A stretch of 64,000 nt of DNA from positions 836,785 to 900,784 of the forward strand of contig NZ_CABVIY010000003.1 in assembly GCF_902498195.1 (NCBI RefSeq), in the 5' to 3' direction. This DNA comes from Pseudomonas fluorescens. Its GTDB lineage: Bacteria > Pseudomonadota > Gammaproteobacteria > Pseudomonadales > Pseudomonadaceae. Below the pieces are notes generated by a model. It did no database searches and was not told the origin of the DNA. It saw only the letters and a list, made by a program, of their open reading frames with translations. Of the stretch, positions 1 to 9,627 are shown piece by piece. The position numbers and the translations under genes are program-made. Position 1 is the first letter of the stretch, and every line of letters begins with the position of its first letter.

Positions 1-7
1 GACTTCG

Positions 8-1915
8 GTGGACCGGCAATACCGGCCCAGCGAACTCAGGCTGTGGGTGACGCGGGCCAATCCTTCGTCGCTGTTGTTGCCCGCGCTGCCGGAACCCCTG
101 GGTGAACTGCTCGACGAGTTCACCCTCAAGCCGGGCACGGCCCACAGCTACACCGTCGGCAAAGGCCAGTACGTGCAGGTGCTGGATGTCGCTGGCCGGC
201 AGTGCTCGGACTTCGTCGCCCTGGATCGACGGGCACTGGATCGCGGGCTGGAGCTGGATCTGGACCAGACCGTCACCCGCACCCTGAACGGCAGCGCCTA
301 CCCGGCACCGGGGCTGTTTTCGAAGTTTTTCGACCGCCAGATGCAGCCGATGCTGGAGGTGGTGCAAGACACCGTCGGGCGCCACGACTCGTTCGCCCTG
401 GCCTGCGCCGCGCGCTATTACGAGAGCCACGGCTATTTCGGGCACGACAACTGCAGCGACAACCTCAGCCGGGTGTTGGCCGCCCATGGCGTGGCGGCCC
501 GCAGCGGTTGGCCGGCGATCAATTTCTTCTTCAACACCAGGGTCGACGCGCACCAGCAAATGACCCTGGACGAACCCTGGTCGCGCCCCGGCGATTACGT
601 GCTGCTGCGGGCCATGACCGACCTGCTGTGCGGCAGTACCTCGTGCCCGGATGACATCGACCCGGCCAATGGCTGGAACCCCACGGATATCCATGTCCGC
701 CTCTACAGTGACAAGGAGCGCTTTTCGATCGCCATGAGCACTCGAACCACGGCCGATGCCGACCCGATTCTCACCCGTGAGTCCGCCTTTCACTCACGCA
801 CCCGCGCCATGACCGGCAGCTTTGTCGATTACCGCAACTGGTGGCTGCCACTGCGCTATGACGGCTATGGCGCCATCGAGGAGTACCTGGGATGCCGCGA
901 ACGGGTGGCGGTGATGGACCTGACCGCCCTGCGCAAATTCGACATCACCGGCCCCGACGCCGAGGCCTTGTTGCAGTACTGCCTGACCCGCGACGTGCGG
1001 CGCCTGGCGGTGGGGCAAGTGGTGTATTCGGCGATGTGCCACGAACACGGCGGCATGCTCGACGACGGCACCTTGTTGCGAATGGGCCAGGACAACTTCC
1101 GCTGGATCTGCGGCGAAGACTTCGCCGGGACATGGCTGCGCGAGCAGGCGCAGGCGCTCGGCATGAAGGTCTGGATCAAGTCGGCCAGCGAGCAGATCCA
1201 CAACCTGGCGGTGCAAGGCCCGATGAGCCGCGACCTGCTCAAGCAGATGGTCTGGACACCCGCCGGCCAGCCGAGCCTGGAAAACCTCGGCTGGTTCCGT
1301 TTCCTGGTGGGTCGCCTGGACGGCTACGACGGCTGCCCGTTGATGATCTCGCGCACCGGCTACACCGGTGAACTGGGCTACGAAGTCTGGTGCCACCCCG
1401 ACGATGCCGGGCAGGTCTGGGACCGCATCTGGGCCCTCGGCCAGCCCCTGGGCGTGGTGCCGCTGGGCCTGGAAGCGCTGGACATGCTGCGCATCGAGGC
1501 CGGGCTGATTTTTGCCGGCTACGAGTTCAGCGACCAGACCGACCCGTTCGAAGCCGGAATCGGTTTTTCGGTACCGCTGAAAAGCAAGACCGACGACTTC
1601 ATCGGGCGCGACGCCCTGCTGCGGCGCAGCGCCCATCCGGCCCACAAACTGGTCGGCCTGCACCTGAGCGGCAACGAAGGGGCTCACCACGGTGACCCGG
1701 TGTATCGCGGCAGGGCTCAGGTCGGCGTCATCACCAGTGCCTGCCGTTCGCCGCTGCTGGCCAGCAACATCGCGTTGTGCCGGGTGGATGTGGCGTGTGC
1801 CGATCCCGGCACGGTACTGGAAATCGGCAAAGTCGATGGCCTTCAGAAGCGCATCAGCGCCACGGTCAGCGCAGCGATTTTCTACGACCCGGACAAAAGC
1901 CGGGTGCGTAGCTGA
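8..1915 (+). CDS. DUF1989-GcvT fusion, folate-dependent aminomethyl/demethylase-like protein
   Basis: The N-terminal ~200 residues look like a DUF1989 (urea-carboxylase-associated) domain, with the blocks DVAGRQCSD near residue 61 and HDNCSDN near 145. Residues ~270-620 are a GcvT/aminomethyltransferase fold, ending in a GcvT C-terminal barrel. GcvT enzymes pass a one-carbon unit from an N-, O- or S-methyl or aminomethyl substrate to tetrahydrofolate. The permease and the FolD gene downstream fit uptake of a methylated compound and oxidation of the resulting methylene-THF; the substrate cannot be read from sequence. The GTG at position 8 is only the first usable start in the window and the frame is open at the edge, so the true start may lie upstream. 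Family calls are firm, function is inferred. Confidence 0.8.
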   Translation: MDRQYRPSELRLWVTRANPSSLLLPALPEPLGELLDEFTLKPGTAHSYTVGKGQYVQVLDVAGRQCSDFVALDRRALDRGLELDLDQTVTRTLNGSAYPAPGLFSKFFDRQMQPMLEVVQDTVGRHDSFALACAARYYESHGYFGHDNCSDNLSRVLAAHGVAARSGWPAINFFFNTRVDAHQQMTLDEPWSRPGDYVLLRAMTDLLCGSTSCPDDIDPANGWNPTDIHVRLYSDKERFSIAMSTRTTADADPILTRESAFHSRTRAMTGSFVDYRNWWLPLRYDGYGAIEEYLGCRERVAVMDLTALRKFDITGPDAEALLQYCLTRDVRRLAVGQVVYSAMCHEHGGMLDDGTLLRMGQDNFRWICGEDFAGTWLREQAQALGMKVWIKSASEQIHNLAVQGPMSRDLLKQMVWTPAGQPSLENLGWFRFLVGRLDGYDGCPLMISRTGYTGELGYEVWCHPDDAGQVWDRIWALGQPLGVVPLGLEALDMLRIEAGLIFAGYEFSDQTDPFEAGIGFSVPLKSKTDDFIGRDALLRRSAHPAHKLVGLHLSGNEGAHHGDPVYRGRAQVGVITSACRSPLLASNIALCRVDVACADPGTVLEIGKVDGLQKRISATVSAAIFYDPDKSRVRS

Positions 1916-1946
1916 TCGACCTTTTTGACTGCCCATACACCCCCCT

Positions 1947-2050
1947 CCTGTAGGAGCGAGCATGCTCGCGATGATCGTCAACGATAACGCGGGGCGCCTG
2001 ACTACCCGCGGTGCCTGGATGTCCATCGCGAGCAGGCTCGCTCCTACAGG
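1947..2050. repeat. REP doublet between the GcvT-like gene and the permease
   Basis: Inverted pair of REP units: CCTGTAGGAGCGAGCATGCTCGCGA at the left end is answered by TCGCGAGCAGGCTCGCTCCTACAGG at the right. The right end stops only about 30 bp before the permease ATG. The ORF reads upstream through the repeat, which would give a false N-terminus. Confidence 0.85.
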
Positions 2051-2082
2051 GTTCGGTTCTACTCAGACATGGGAATACCAAG

Positions 2083-3762
2083 ATGGAAGCGACGACGTTC
2101 GAGGCCGTACCGCAGGCCGCCCCTACAGCGGGCAGCCTGCACCGCAAGATCGATTGGCGCGGGGCGTTCTGGGTCGCCAGTGGCGTTCCGGCCCTGGTGC
2201 TGTTCTCCATTGGCGCGATTGCCGCAACGGTGGGCAAACCGGCGTGGATCGTCTGGATCGTGTCGATCCTGTTCGGCTTCATCCAGGCGTTCACCTACGC
2301 CGAAATTGCCGGCCTGTTCCCGCACAAGTCCGGCGGCGCTTCGGTCTACGGCGCGGTGGCCTGGGTGCGCTACAGCAAGCTGATCGCCCCGGTGTCGGTG
2401 TGGTGCAACTGGCTGGCCTGGTCACCGGTGCTGTCGATTGGCTCAGGGCTGGCGGCCGGCTACATCCTGACCGCCCTGTTCCCCGCCGATGCCCTGATCA
2501 ACACCTGGCAACTGACTTTGGTCGATCTGGGCTGGATCAAGAGCGGGCTGTCCCTGCGGATCAACGCGACGTTCGCCATCGGCCTGTTGATCCTGCTGAC
2601 GGTGTTCGCGGTGCAGCACGGCGGTATCCTGCGTTCGGCACGCCTGACCCTGGTGCTGGGCGTGACCTCGCTGATCCCATTGTTGCTGGTGGGCGTGGTG
2701 CCGTTGTTCACCGGCGACGCGGCCCAGGCCAATTTCCTGCCGCTCTACCCCCTGGCCCATGATGCGGCCGGGCAAGTCATCGACGGGCCCTGGGACCTGT
2801 CCGGCTGGTCGCTGATGGCCGGCGGATTGTTCATGGCGGCCTGGTCGACCTACGGTTTCGAAACCGCGGTGTGCTACACCCGGGAATTCAAGGACCCCAA
2901 GCGCGACACCTTCAAGGCGATTTTCTATTGCGGCCTGCTGTGCATCCTGGTGTTCACCCTGGTGCCCCTGGCCTTCCAGGGCAGCCTCGGCCTGGGGCAA
3001 CTGGTGACGCCGGCGGTGCTCGACGCCAGCGGCGCAATCGTCACGCCGGCGGTCTACAGCGGCCTGTTGTCGCCGGCCATCTACAGCGGCATGGGGGTTG
3101 GCCAGGTCATGGCCGACAGCATTGGCGGCGGTCAAGTGGTGGCCAACATCGTCCTGATCATGCTGGTGCTGGCGACCCTGCTGGCGATCATGACCTCGAT
3201 GTCCGGTTCCTCGCGCACCCTGTATCAGGCGTCGGTGGACGGCTGGCTGCCGAAATACCTGGGCCGCACCAACGAACACGGCGCCCCCACGGCGGCGATG
3301 TGGACGGACCTGTCATTCAATCTGCTGCTGTTGCTGATGTCTGACTATGTGTTCGTGCTCGCGGCGTCCAATGTCAGTTACATCATCTTCAACTTCCTCA
3401 ACCTCAATGCCGGCTGGATCCATCGAATGGATCGCCCGGACTGGGTACGTCCGTACAAGGCGCCTACCGTGCTATTGGCCGCCGGCGCGGTGCTGAGCTT
3501 CGTCAACCTGGCGTGCATGGGCCTGGGCGCCGATATCTGGGGCGCGGGCACCCTGGTGACCGGGCTGCTGCTGGCGTTGATGATCCTGCCGGTGTTCTGG
3601 TTCCGCCACTACGTGCAGGACAAGGGCCGCTTCCCCCAGGCCATGCTCGATGACCTGTATGTCCAGGCCGATACGGGTCTCAAGCGCGCGGGCTGGTTGC
3701 CCTATGCCACGCTGATTGCCGGCGTGCTGGTGGTGTACGGCTGCCATCAACTGGTAGCCTGA
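2083..3762 (+). CDS. APC-superfamily amino acid/amine permease
   Basis: Product of 559 residues with about 12 hydrophobic helices and the APC-type first helices (GVPALVLFSIGAIAATVGKP, then the TYAEIAGLFPHKSGGASVYGA consensus region). It should sit in the inner membrane and import an amino acid or amine by cation symport. I chose ATG 2083 rather than the upstream ATG at 2011, because the 24 extra residues are only a translation of the REP doublet; GGGAA precedes 2083 at a suitable distance. It lies between the DUF1989-GcvT gene and folD on the same strand, so it probably supplies the methylated substrate of that pathway. The substrate itself is inferred, not seen. Confidence 0.85.
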   Translation: MEATTFEAVPQAAPTAGSLHRKIDWRGAFWVASGVPALVLFSIGAIAATVGKPAWIVWIVSILFGFIQAFTYAEIAGLFPHKSGGASVYGAVAWVRYSKLIAPVSVWCNWLAWSPVLSIGSGLAAGYILTALFPADALINTWQLTLVDLGWIKSGLSLRINATFAIGLLILLTVFAVQHGGILRSARLTLVLGVTSLIPLLLVGVVPLFTGDAAQANFLPLYPLAHDAAGQVIDGPWDLSGWSLMAGGLFMAAWSTYGFETAVCYTREFKDPKRDTFKAIFYCGLLCILVFTLVPLAFQGSLGLGQLVTPAVLDASGAIVTPAVYSGLLSPAIYSGMGVGQVMADSIGGGQVVANIVLIMLVLATLLAIMTSMSGSSRTLYQASVDGWLPKYLGRTNEHGAPTAAMWTDLSFNLLLLLMSDYVFVLAASNVSYIIFNFLNLNAGWIHRMDRPDWVRPYKAPTVLLAAGAVLSFVNLACMGLGADIWGAGTLVTGLLLALMILPVFWFRHYVQDKGRFPQAMLDDLYVQADTGLKRAGWLPYATLIAGVLVVYGCHQLVA

Positions 3763-3848
3763 GCGCCCTTGCCCGCCGGTCAGTGATGGAACATCGGGGC
3801 GCCGCCGCGCCTCGATGATCGCTTCGCCCCCCTTCAATCCAGTCAACG

Positions 3849-4781
3849 GTGACTCTTTTGATCAGCACGCCCCCTGTACTTGCCCGCGATATCGATGGCA
3901 AAGCAATCGCCGCCCAGGTGCTCGACGAGGTTCGAGACGAGGTCCGGGTTCTGGCACGTCAGCAGATCCACCCTGCCCTGGCCGTGCTGCTGGTCGGCGA
4001 AGACCCGGCCAGCGAAGTGTATGTGCGCAACAAACTGTTGCGGGCCCAGGAAGTCGGCATCCGCTCCCTGGAATATCGGTTGACGGCCACTGCCAGCCAG
4101 GACGAAGTGCTGGCACTGATCGCGCAACTCAACGCTGACGTGGCGGTGAACGGCATCCTGGTGCAACTGCCCTTGCCGGCGCATATCGATGAGGCGGCGG
4201 TCATCCATGCCATCGACCCGATCAAGGACGTGGACGGTTTTCACCGGGAAAACGTCGGTGGGCTGGTGCAAGGCATCGAAGTCCTGACGCCCTGCACGCC
4301 CAGTGGCTGCATGCGTCTGCTCCAGGAAACCTGCGGTGACTTGAGTGGCCTGCACGCGGTGGTCATCGGTCGCTCGAACATCGTCGGCAAACCCATGGCG
4401 ACCTTGCTGTTACAGGCCCACTGCTCGGTCAGCGTGGTGCACTCGCGCAGCGTCGATGCGCCAGCGCTGTGCAGGCTGGCGGACATCGTCGTCGCAGCCG
4501 TCGGGCGCCCCGGTCTGATTGACGCGTCCTGGCTCAAACCGGGCGCGGTGGTGATCGACGTCGGCATCAATCGCATTGCCACTGAAACGGGCCATCGACT
4601 GGTCGGCGATGTCGATTACGCCAGTGCCCGCACCGTGGCCAGCGCGATCACGCCGGTGCCCGGCGGTGTCGGGCCGATGACCATTGCCTATCTGTTGAAG
4701 AACACCCTGGTGGCCAGTCAGTTGCAACGGGGTGCGCGGGTGCGTGAGCGGTTGGTGGTGGATGAGGTGGTGCCCGGGTGA
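3849..4781 (+). CDS. folD: Bifunctional methylenetetrahydrofolate dehydrogenase/cyclohydrolase
   Basis: The 310-residue protein has the usual FolD length and motifs: the catalytic lysine in YVRNKLL (K62), the PIKDVDGFH block, the Rossmann segment [14 protein letters not shown] and the C-terminal PGGVGPMT signature. It oxidises 5,10-methylene-THF to methenyl-THF and hydrolyses this to 10-formyl-THF in the cytoplasm. Pseudomonas usually keeps a housekeeping folD elsewhere; placement after a GcvT-like protein and a permease suggests this is a pathway-dedicated copy that drains C1 units from demethylation. A similar gcvT-like/folD neighbourhood occurs in P. putida (from memory). Confidence 0.93.
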   Translation: MTLLISTPPVLARDIDGKAIAAQVLDEVRDEVRVLARQQIHPALAVLLVGEDPASEVYVRNKLLRAQEVGIRSLEYRLTATASQDEVLALIAQLNADVAVNGILVQLPLPAHIDEAAVIHAIDPIKDVDGFHRENVGGLVQGIEVLTPCTPSGCMRLLQETCGDLSGLHAVVIGRSNIVGKPMATLLLQAHCSVSVVHSRSVDAPALCRLADIVVAAVGRPGLIDASWLKPGAVVIDVGINRIATETGHRLVGDVDYASARTVASAITPVPGGVGPMTIAYLLKNTLVASQLQRGARVRERLVVDEVVPG

Positions 4782-4806
4782 CCCCGTTGGGCCGGGTGTA
4801 GATCCA

Positions 4807-4903
4807 TTGTGGGAGCGGGCTTGCTCGCGAAGGCGGTGTGTCAGTTGACGCCTGTATTGACTGACACACCGCCTTCGCGAGCAAGCCCGCTCCCACAAGG
4901 GTT
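4807..4903. repeat. REP doublet with long palindrome, also a possible terminator
   Basis: GTGGGAGCGGGCTTGCTCGC...GCGAGCAAGCCCGCTCCCAC flanks a second inverted pair, GGCGGTGTGTCAGT / ACTGACACACCGCC, so almost the whole 95 bp can fold as one stem. It lies between the convergent folD and SDR genes. Confidence 0.85.
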
Positions 4904-4924
4904 TGAGGGCCTCCTGCCAATCCT

Positions 4925-5695
4925 TCAAATACTCATCAGCATCTGCCCGCTGTCGACGCGCAACTCGACACCATTGATCGCCCGGGACTCGTCGCTGGCC
5001 AGGAACAGTACGCTGGCGGCGACGTCTTCGGGCCGGCACATGCGGTTCATTGGATCGCTGTCGATGGTCAGTCGGTCCGGGTCGACCCCCTGGGGGACGC
5101 CGCCTCGGGTCATGTCGGTGAGTACGCCGTCGGGGTGCAGGGTGTTGCAGCGGATGCGGTATTTGCGACGCCGGCACAACACCGCCACCGAACGCGACAG
5201 TGCCGCCACCGCGCCCTTTGAGGCGCTGTAGGCCAGGTAATCGTCACGCCCGGCCAGGGCCGCGACGGACGACAGGTTGATGATCGAGCCACCGCTGTCC
5301 TTCATCAGCGCGATGCCTTCGCGACAGCCCAGGAACACGCTGTCGGCATTCACCCGCATCAACTTGTGCCAGTCCGCCAGACTGGTTTCTTCGATCGAAC
5401 CGCACAGCAGAATGCCGGCGTTGTTGACCAGGATGTCCAGGCGGCCATAGTGCTCGCGCACATGGTCGATGACCTGGCGCCACTGGTCTTCTGCACTGAC
5501 GTCGTGGCGGATGAAGGCCGCCGTCGCGCCGATTTGCGCAGCCAGGGCCTGGCCCGTCTCGACGTCCAGGTCGCTGATCAGCACCTGCGCGCCTTCGGCC
5601 GCCAGCAGCCGTGCGCTCGCGGCGCCGATGCCCCTGGCGCCGCCCGTCACCAGCGCGACCTTGCCGTGAACCCGTCCGTTGTTGTCATGCGTCAT
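4925..5695 (-). CDS. SDR-family NAD(P)-dependent oxidoreductase (hydroxysteroid-dehydrogenase-like)
   Basis: Classical 256-residue short-chain dehydrogenase: cofactor motif TGGARGIG (residues 17-24), NNAG (91-94), catalytic Ser142/143, Tyr156 and Lys160 (YSASK). D42 after the second strand suggests NAD(H) preference. The overall pattern resembles 3beta/17beta-hydroxysteroid and cyclopentanol dehydrogenases, which oxidise a ring alcohol to a ketone. It follows the KstD-like flavoprotein on the same strand with a 93-bp gap, so the two are probably cotranscribed from the operator-bearing promoter near 7610. The segment CRRRKYRIRCN is unusually basic for this family. The exact substrate is unknown. 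Confidence 0.85.
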   Translation of the reverse strand: MTHDNNGRVHGKVALVTGGARGIGAASARLLAAEGAQVLISDLDVETGQALAAQIGATAAFIRHDVSAEDQWRQVIDHVREHYGRLDILVNNAGILLCGSIEETSLADWHKLMRVNADSVFLGCREGIALMKDSGGSIINLSSVAALAGRDDYLAYSASKGAVAALSRSVAVLCRRRKYRIRCNTLHPDGVLTDMTRGGVPQGVDPDRLTIDSDPMNRMCRPEDVAASVLFLASDESRAINGVELRVDSGQMLMSI

Positions 5696-5788
5696 CAGGT
5701 CATCTCCCGTGCGTGGGGCGATTGAAATGGCTGCCCGCCACGTGCGAGCGCGGCGGCAGGCTGTTACCGGACATTGCCATGATTGCTC

Positions 5789-7498
5789 CTAACGCTGGCT
5801 GACCAGGTGGTTGGCGGCGACGTAGCCGAAGGTCATCGCCGGTCCCAGGGTGCCGCCGGCGCCCGGATAACTGGTGCCCATCACCGACGCCGAGCAGTTG
5901 CCGATGGCGTACAACCCGGCGATGGCCGTGCCGTCGTCGCGCACCACTTGCGCATGTTCGTTGGTCAGCAGGCCGCCCTTGGTGCCGATGTCGCCGGCGT
6001 CCAGGCGCATGGCGTAGTACGGGCCTTTGCGCAGGGGTGCCAGGCACGGGTTGGGCTTGACGTTGCTGTCGCCGTAATAGCGGTCGAAGACATTGCCGCC
6101 GCGTCCGAAGTCCAGGTCCACCCCGCTGCCTGCATAGGCGTTGACCTTGGTCACGGTGGCTTCCAGGCCGGTGCTGTCGACGCCGATCTGCTTGGCAAGG
6201 CCCGCCAGGGTGTCGGCCTTCCAGTACATCGTGTTGAGCCATTCCCTGCGCAGGCGGCTGTCGGGCATGACCTGGCCCGGCATCAACGGCCCCATGGCGT
6301 AGTTGAAGCGGAAATGGGCATCGAAGATCACCCAGGCCGGCACCGACCTGCCGCCGGTTTTCTGGTTGTCCTGGTGCATGGCATCGACGAATTCCAGGTA
6401 CGGTGCCGCTTCGTTGACAAAGCGCTCACCCTGGCCGTTGACCACGATGGCGCCGGGGAAGGCCCGTTCGGCGAAGATGCCCCGGGGCTTGTCCTCCCCC
6501 GGCACGGCAATGGTCGGTGCCCACCAGGCCCAATCCATCAACGCGGTGGCCGCGCCCTGAGCCATGCCGGCTTCCAGCGCAGCGCCGGTGTTGTTGCCCG
6601 GTGGTGTCGCGCTCCAGGCCTGGCGGGTTGGCTTGGGCAGGTACTGGTCGCGCAGGGTCTGGTTCTGCTCGAAGCCGCCCGAGGCCAGGATCACCCCGTG
6701 GCGGGCGTGCAGGTTCAGCCCGGCGCCGTCTTTGAACACAGTGACTCCACTGACTCGCCCGTTGTCGCTGAGCAGGCCGCGAAAATCGGTGTTGAGCCAC
6801 AGCGGCACGTCGCGATCCATCAGTGAGCGGCGCAAGGACGCCACCAGCGAACTGCCCAGGGATGCGCGGCGATCCATCTTGCTTTTGCGTCGCCATTTGA
6901 AGTCGAGCTTGTAGCGCAGCATCAGTTTCATGATCAGCAGGCGCCAGCCAAAGCTGCGGGCCATGGCCTTGTGCGCATCGCGGGCGGTCCAGGCGATGCG
7001 CCCCATCAGCAGGGTCGAGGGCGAGGGTTTGCGCAGGTTCGCCAGCTCATCGCCCAGCAGGCTGGTGTCGAACAGCTCGGGGTCAAGCGTGCGCCCGCCC
7101 GCCAGGGCACCCGGCAGGTGCGGATAGTAATCGGGGTATTTGGCGGCCACCGCGTAGCGCACCCGGCTGATGCGGGTTAGCTGTTCGATCATCTTCGGCG
7201 CGTTGTCCAGGTAAGCCCGCAAGCGTACTTCCTCGACATGCTCGCCCGCCGCCGCCTGTAAGTAGGCCAGCGCCGTGGCGTAGCTGTCGTTGCCGTTCAT
7301 GCGTGCAAAATAGTGGTTGTTGGGAATCCAGATACCGCCCCCGGAAATCGCCGAGGTGCCGCCGTACTGGTTGCTTTTCTCCACGACCAGCACGCTGAAA
7401 CCCTGGTCGGCGAGGAACACCGCCGAGGTCATCGCACCTGCGCCTGAACCGACGACGATCACGTCGTATTGGGTCTGGGACTGAACTTGAGCCGTCAT
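5789..7498 (-). CDS. KstD-like FAD-dependent 3-ketosteroid dehydrogenase family protein
   Basis: The 569-residue protein begins with an FAD-binding dinucleotide motif (VVGSGAGAM, residues 15-23), then GGTSAISGGGIW. It ends with the GNC...GTSYPGAGGTLGPAMTFG block typical of the fumarate reductase/KstD flavoprotein family. GPYYAMRL matches the region that carries a catalytic tyrosine in 3-ketosteroid Delta1-dehydrogenase. KstD removes hydrogens from ring A of 3-oxosteroids; related enzymes act on other cyclic ketones, so the steroid assignment is inference. The start is ATG 7498; an upstream open stretch has no support. The start overlaps AACAACAA, an Hfq/Crc-type motif, and a 19-bp operator-like site lies 112 bp upstream. 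The SDR gene follows. Confidence 0.82.
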   Translation of the reverse strand: MTAQVQSQTQYDVIVVGSGAGAMTSAVFLADQGFSVLVVEKSNQYGGTSAISGGGIWIPNNHYFARMNGNDSYATALAYLQAAAGEHVEEVRLRAYLDNAPKMIEQLTRISRVRYAVAAKYPDYYPHLPGALAGGRTLDPELFDTSLLGDELANLRKPSPSTLLMGRIAWTARDAHKAMARSFGWRLLIMKLMLRYKLDFKWRRKSKMDRRASLGSSLVASLRRSLMDRDVPLWLNTDFRGLLSDNGRVSGVTVFKDGAGLNLHARHGVILASGGFEQNQTLRDQYLPKPTRQAWSATPPGNNTGAALEAGMAQGAATALMDWAWWAPTIAVPGEDKPRGIFAERAFPGAIVVNGQGERFVNEAAPYLEFVDAMHQDNQKTGGRSVPAWVIFDAHFRFNYAMGPLMPGQVMPDSRLRREWLNTMYWKADTLAGLAKQIGVDSTGLEATVTKVNAYAGSGVDLDFGRGGNVFDRYYGDSNVKPNPCLAPLRKGPYYAMRLDAGDIGTKGGLLTNEHAQVVRDDGTAIAGLYAIGNCSASVMGTSYPGAGGTLGPAMTFGYVAANHLVSQR

Positions 7499-7505
7499 TG
7501 TTGTT
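7498..7505 (-). promoter_or_regulatory. CA motif (Hfq/Crc-type) at KstD-like start codon
   Basis: AACAACAA on the coding strand, overlapping the A of the start codon. AAnAAnAA near the start is the known Hfq/Crc target pattern in Pseudomonas mRNAs. Binding here is inferred. Confidence 0.5.
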
Positions 7506-7600
7506 ATGCCATTAGCTGAGGTCAGAAAGAAACCGCCGACGACGCAGCGGGGTGCGCTGGCGGAGTGCAGTTCATGATCGGGGCTGCGGGGGGGTGGGTT

Positions 7601-7619
7601 CATCGTCAAAGTGGACTAG
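7601..7619 (-). promoter_or_regulatory. Operator-like 19-mer, site 1 (KstD-like/SDR operon)
   Basis: Coding-strand sequence CTAGTCCACTTTGACGATG, matching YTAGTCYnnnnnGACGATG. The centre is 112 bp upstream of the KstD-like start. It differs from site 2 at one position only. Confidence 0.75.
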
Positions 7620-7620
7620 G

Positions 7621-7878
7621 GGACTGGCTCCCTGGCCCAGCGCGGCTAAACCGGCGTCCTGCCGGGTTAGCCACTGCGCAATGTGGTTTAAAGGGGGCGC
7701 CCAGGCGATCCCCTGTAGGAGCGAGCCCTGCTCGCGAAGGACGTTAACGATAACGCGGGCTTTCTGGATGATCGCGGTTTCTGGGCGTTCATCGCGAGCA
7801 GGCTCGCTCCTACAGGGGAACGCGTACATCCGGGAAGCAGGTCGGCTATCAGGCCGGCTCGCTTTACTTTGGCTATTG
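7621..7878. repeat. Degenerate mosaic intergenic element (copy 0) with central REP doublet
   Basis: The left part, 7621-7710, holds the pieces GGCCCAGCGCGGCTAAACC and GGCGTCCTGCCGGGTTAGCC. A REP doublet occupies 7711-7818, and the right part, 7819-7878, carries the AAGCAGGTCGGC...CAGGCCGGCTCGC segment seen in the longer copies. Both arms are truncated. Together with operator site 1 it accounts for the 388-bp gap between the amidase and KstD-like genes. Confidence 0.7.
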
Positions 7879-7886
7879 ATCCGCCG

Positions 7887-9461
7887 TTACAACACCGCAC
7901 GCCGGGCAGCCCAAGGCCGGGCTTGCTCCAACTGGCTGGCCAGGCGCAGCAACACATCCTCTCCCCCCAGGCGCGCCGTGAACATCATGCCCACCGGCAA
8001 ACCGTCGTCGCTCTGGCCCAGTGGCAGCGAGATGGCCGGTTGGCCGCTGACGTTGGCCAGCACCGTGAAGCCGGCGCTGCCCATGGCGTTGTGGGCGTAG
8101 CTGTCCCAGGGCTGGTCAAGGGACAACAGGCCCAGTTTCGGGGTCAGGCTGCCGGTGACCGGCGAGAGGATCACGTCGTAGCGTTCGAACTGCTGTTCCA
8201 TGGTCGCGCCGATGGTCTCGAACGACTGGCGGGCGCGGTACAGGTCTTCGCCACGGGTGCCCTTCGAACGTTCCAGGTTGACGAGCGTGATCTTCTCCAG
8301 GTCCTGCGCCGTCGCCGCCCGCCCGAGCACCTGTTGGCGGTCGTCGATCAGGGTACGCAGCGCCGTGCCGATCACCATGCCATGGGCGCCGAACAACTGG
8401 CGCGGATCGACGTTGAGCGTCAACTCGTCCAGTTCATGTCCCAGGGCCGACAGTTGCTTGATGGTCTGCTCCAGGGTCGCGGCAATGGCCGGCTCCAGCG
8501 GCGCACCGGTCAGCGACTGACGGACCACGGCGACGCGCAATTTGCCCGGTTCGCGCTGCAGTTCTTCCACATAGGGCCTGGCCAGCGGCGGGCACCAATA
8601 GGCACTGCCGCTTTCATGGCCTTGCCCGGCATCGAGGAACAACGCGGTATCGCGCACCGTGCGTGAGACCACGTTGGCCACGCTGGCCCCGAACCAGCCT
8701 TCGAAATGCGCCGGCCCGCTGGGGGTGCGGTAACGGCTGGGCTTGAGCCCGACCAGGCCGCAATACGATGCCGGGATGCGGATCGAACCGCCGCCATCGG
8801 TGGCATGGGCCACGGGCACAATGCCCGCCGCCACCGCCGCTGCCGCACCGCCGGACGAACCACCCGCGCTCATGGCCAGGTTCCACGGGTTACGGGTCTG
8901 GCCCCAGGCCAGGGATTCGGTGGTGGTGGTCAGGCCGAACTCGGGGCACGTGGACTTGCCGAACGGCACCGCGCCGGCCTGTTGATAGCGGGCGATCAGG
9001 GTGCTGGTGCGAGTGGCGGGCGGCGCGTCCTTGAAGAACCGGCAGCCGTTGCTGGTGATCGTGCCTTGCAGCGAGGTGTTGAGGTCCTTGACCAACAGCG
9101 GCACGCCGGCCAGGGCCCCCTGGTTCTGGGTGCCGTCCGCGCGGCGCTGGGCCAGCAAACTGCGGGCGTAGGCTTCATGCAGCATGTTCACCGCATTGAC
9201 CCGGGGATTGACCTCGTTGTAGCGGGCCAGTGTCGCCGCCAGCAGGTCCTCGGCACTCAGTTCGCCGCTGCGGATCGCCTGGCTCATGGCCCAGGCATCC
9301 ATGGCCTGGTAGTCGCTGGCCGAAAGCCCCGCCGCGCGGGCGTCGGCAAAGCGCCCCAGGAGTCCGGCGCCGAGCGCCACGGCCCCGGCCTTGAGCACGC
9401 TGCGACGTGGCCAGCCATCGGTGGTCGGGGGATTGAGTGGTGCGTGTTCTTGTTTATCCAT
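7887..9461 (-). CDS. Tat-exported amidase-signature-family hydrolase
   Basis: The 524-residue protein has the amidase-signature triad: Lys125 in LLVKD, the cis-Ser in GGSSGG (residues 200-205) and nucleophile Ser226 in [10 protein letters not shown]. The N-terminus carries twin arginines (RR19-20) followed by [15 protein letters not shown], a Tat-type signal, so the enzyme probably works in the periplasm. It would hydrolyse a carboxamide or related ester. I prefer ATG 9461, because the 17 residues added by the ATG at 9512 are poorly conserved-looking and the Tat signal fits better. No operator-like site precedes it, although it sits inside the catabolic region; a role in releasing an amide-conjugated substrate is only a possibility. 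Confidence 0.85.
   Translation of the reverse strand: MDKQEHAPLNPPTTDGWPRRSVLKAGAVALGAGLLGRFADARAAGLSASDYQAMDAWAMSQAIRSGELSAEDLLAATLARYNEVNPRVNAVNMLHEAYARSLLAQRRADGTQNQGALAGVPLLVKDLNTSLQGTITSNGCRFFKDAPPATRTSTLIARYQQAGAVPFGKSTCPEFGLTTTTESLAWGQTRNPWNLAMSAGGSSGGAAAAVAAGIVPVAHATDGGGSIRIPASYCGLVGLKPSRYRTPSGPAHFEGWFGASVANVVSRTVRDTALFLDAGQGHESGSAYWCPPLARPYVEELQREPGKLRVAVVRQSLTGAPLEPAIAATLEQTIKQLSALGHELDELTLNVDPRQLFGAHGMVIGTALRTLIDDRQQVLGRAATAQDLEKITLVNLERSKGTRGEDLYRARQSFETIGATMEQQFERYDVILSPVTGSLTPKLGLLSLDQPWDSYAHNAMGSAGFTVLANVSGQPAISLPLGQSDDGLPVGMMFTARLGGEDVLLRLASQLEQARPWAARRAVL
9447..9454 (-). promoter_or_regulatory. CA motif within the first codons of the amidase gene
   Basis: AACAAGAA on the coding strand, codons 3-5, fits AAnAAnAA. 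It has a purine in one spacer position, so it is weaker than the AAYAAYAA examples in the region. Confidence 0.3.
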
Positions 9462-9510
9462 GATGGTGAATGCGCCCTGGTTGTGGGTTATTAGTGTATT
9501 CAGGTCCTGC

Positions 9511-9618
9511 ACCCTGTAGGCGCGAGCTTGCTCGCGATGGACGTCAACGATAACGCGGGGTGTCTGGATGAACGCGTTGTCTGGACGTTTTTCGCGAGCA
9601 GGCTCGCTCCTACAGGGA
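9511..9618. repeat. REP doublet between amidase and chemoreceptor genes
   Basis: CCTGTAGGCGCGAGCTTGCTCGCGA and TCGCGAGCAGGCTCGCTCCTACAGG form an inverted pair about 108 bp across, immediately downstream of the chemoreceptor stop codon. Confidence 0.85.
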
Positions 9619-9627
9619 TCGTGTTAT

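Noticed and set aside
2011..2082. Permease start at 2011
   Set aside because: The residues before 2083 (MPGCPSRAGSLLQG...) are the generic translation of a REP unit seen at many loci.
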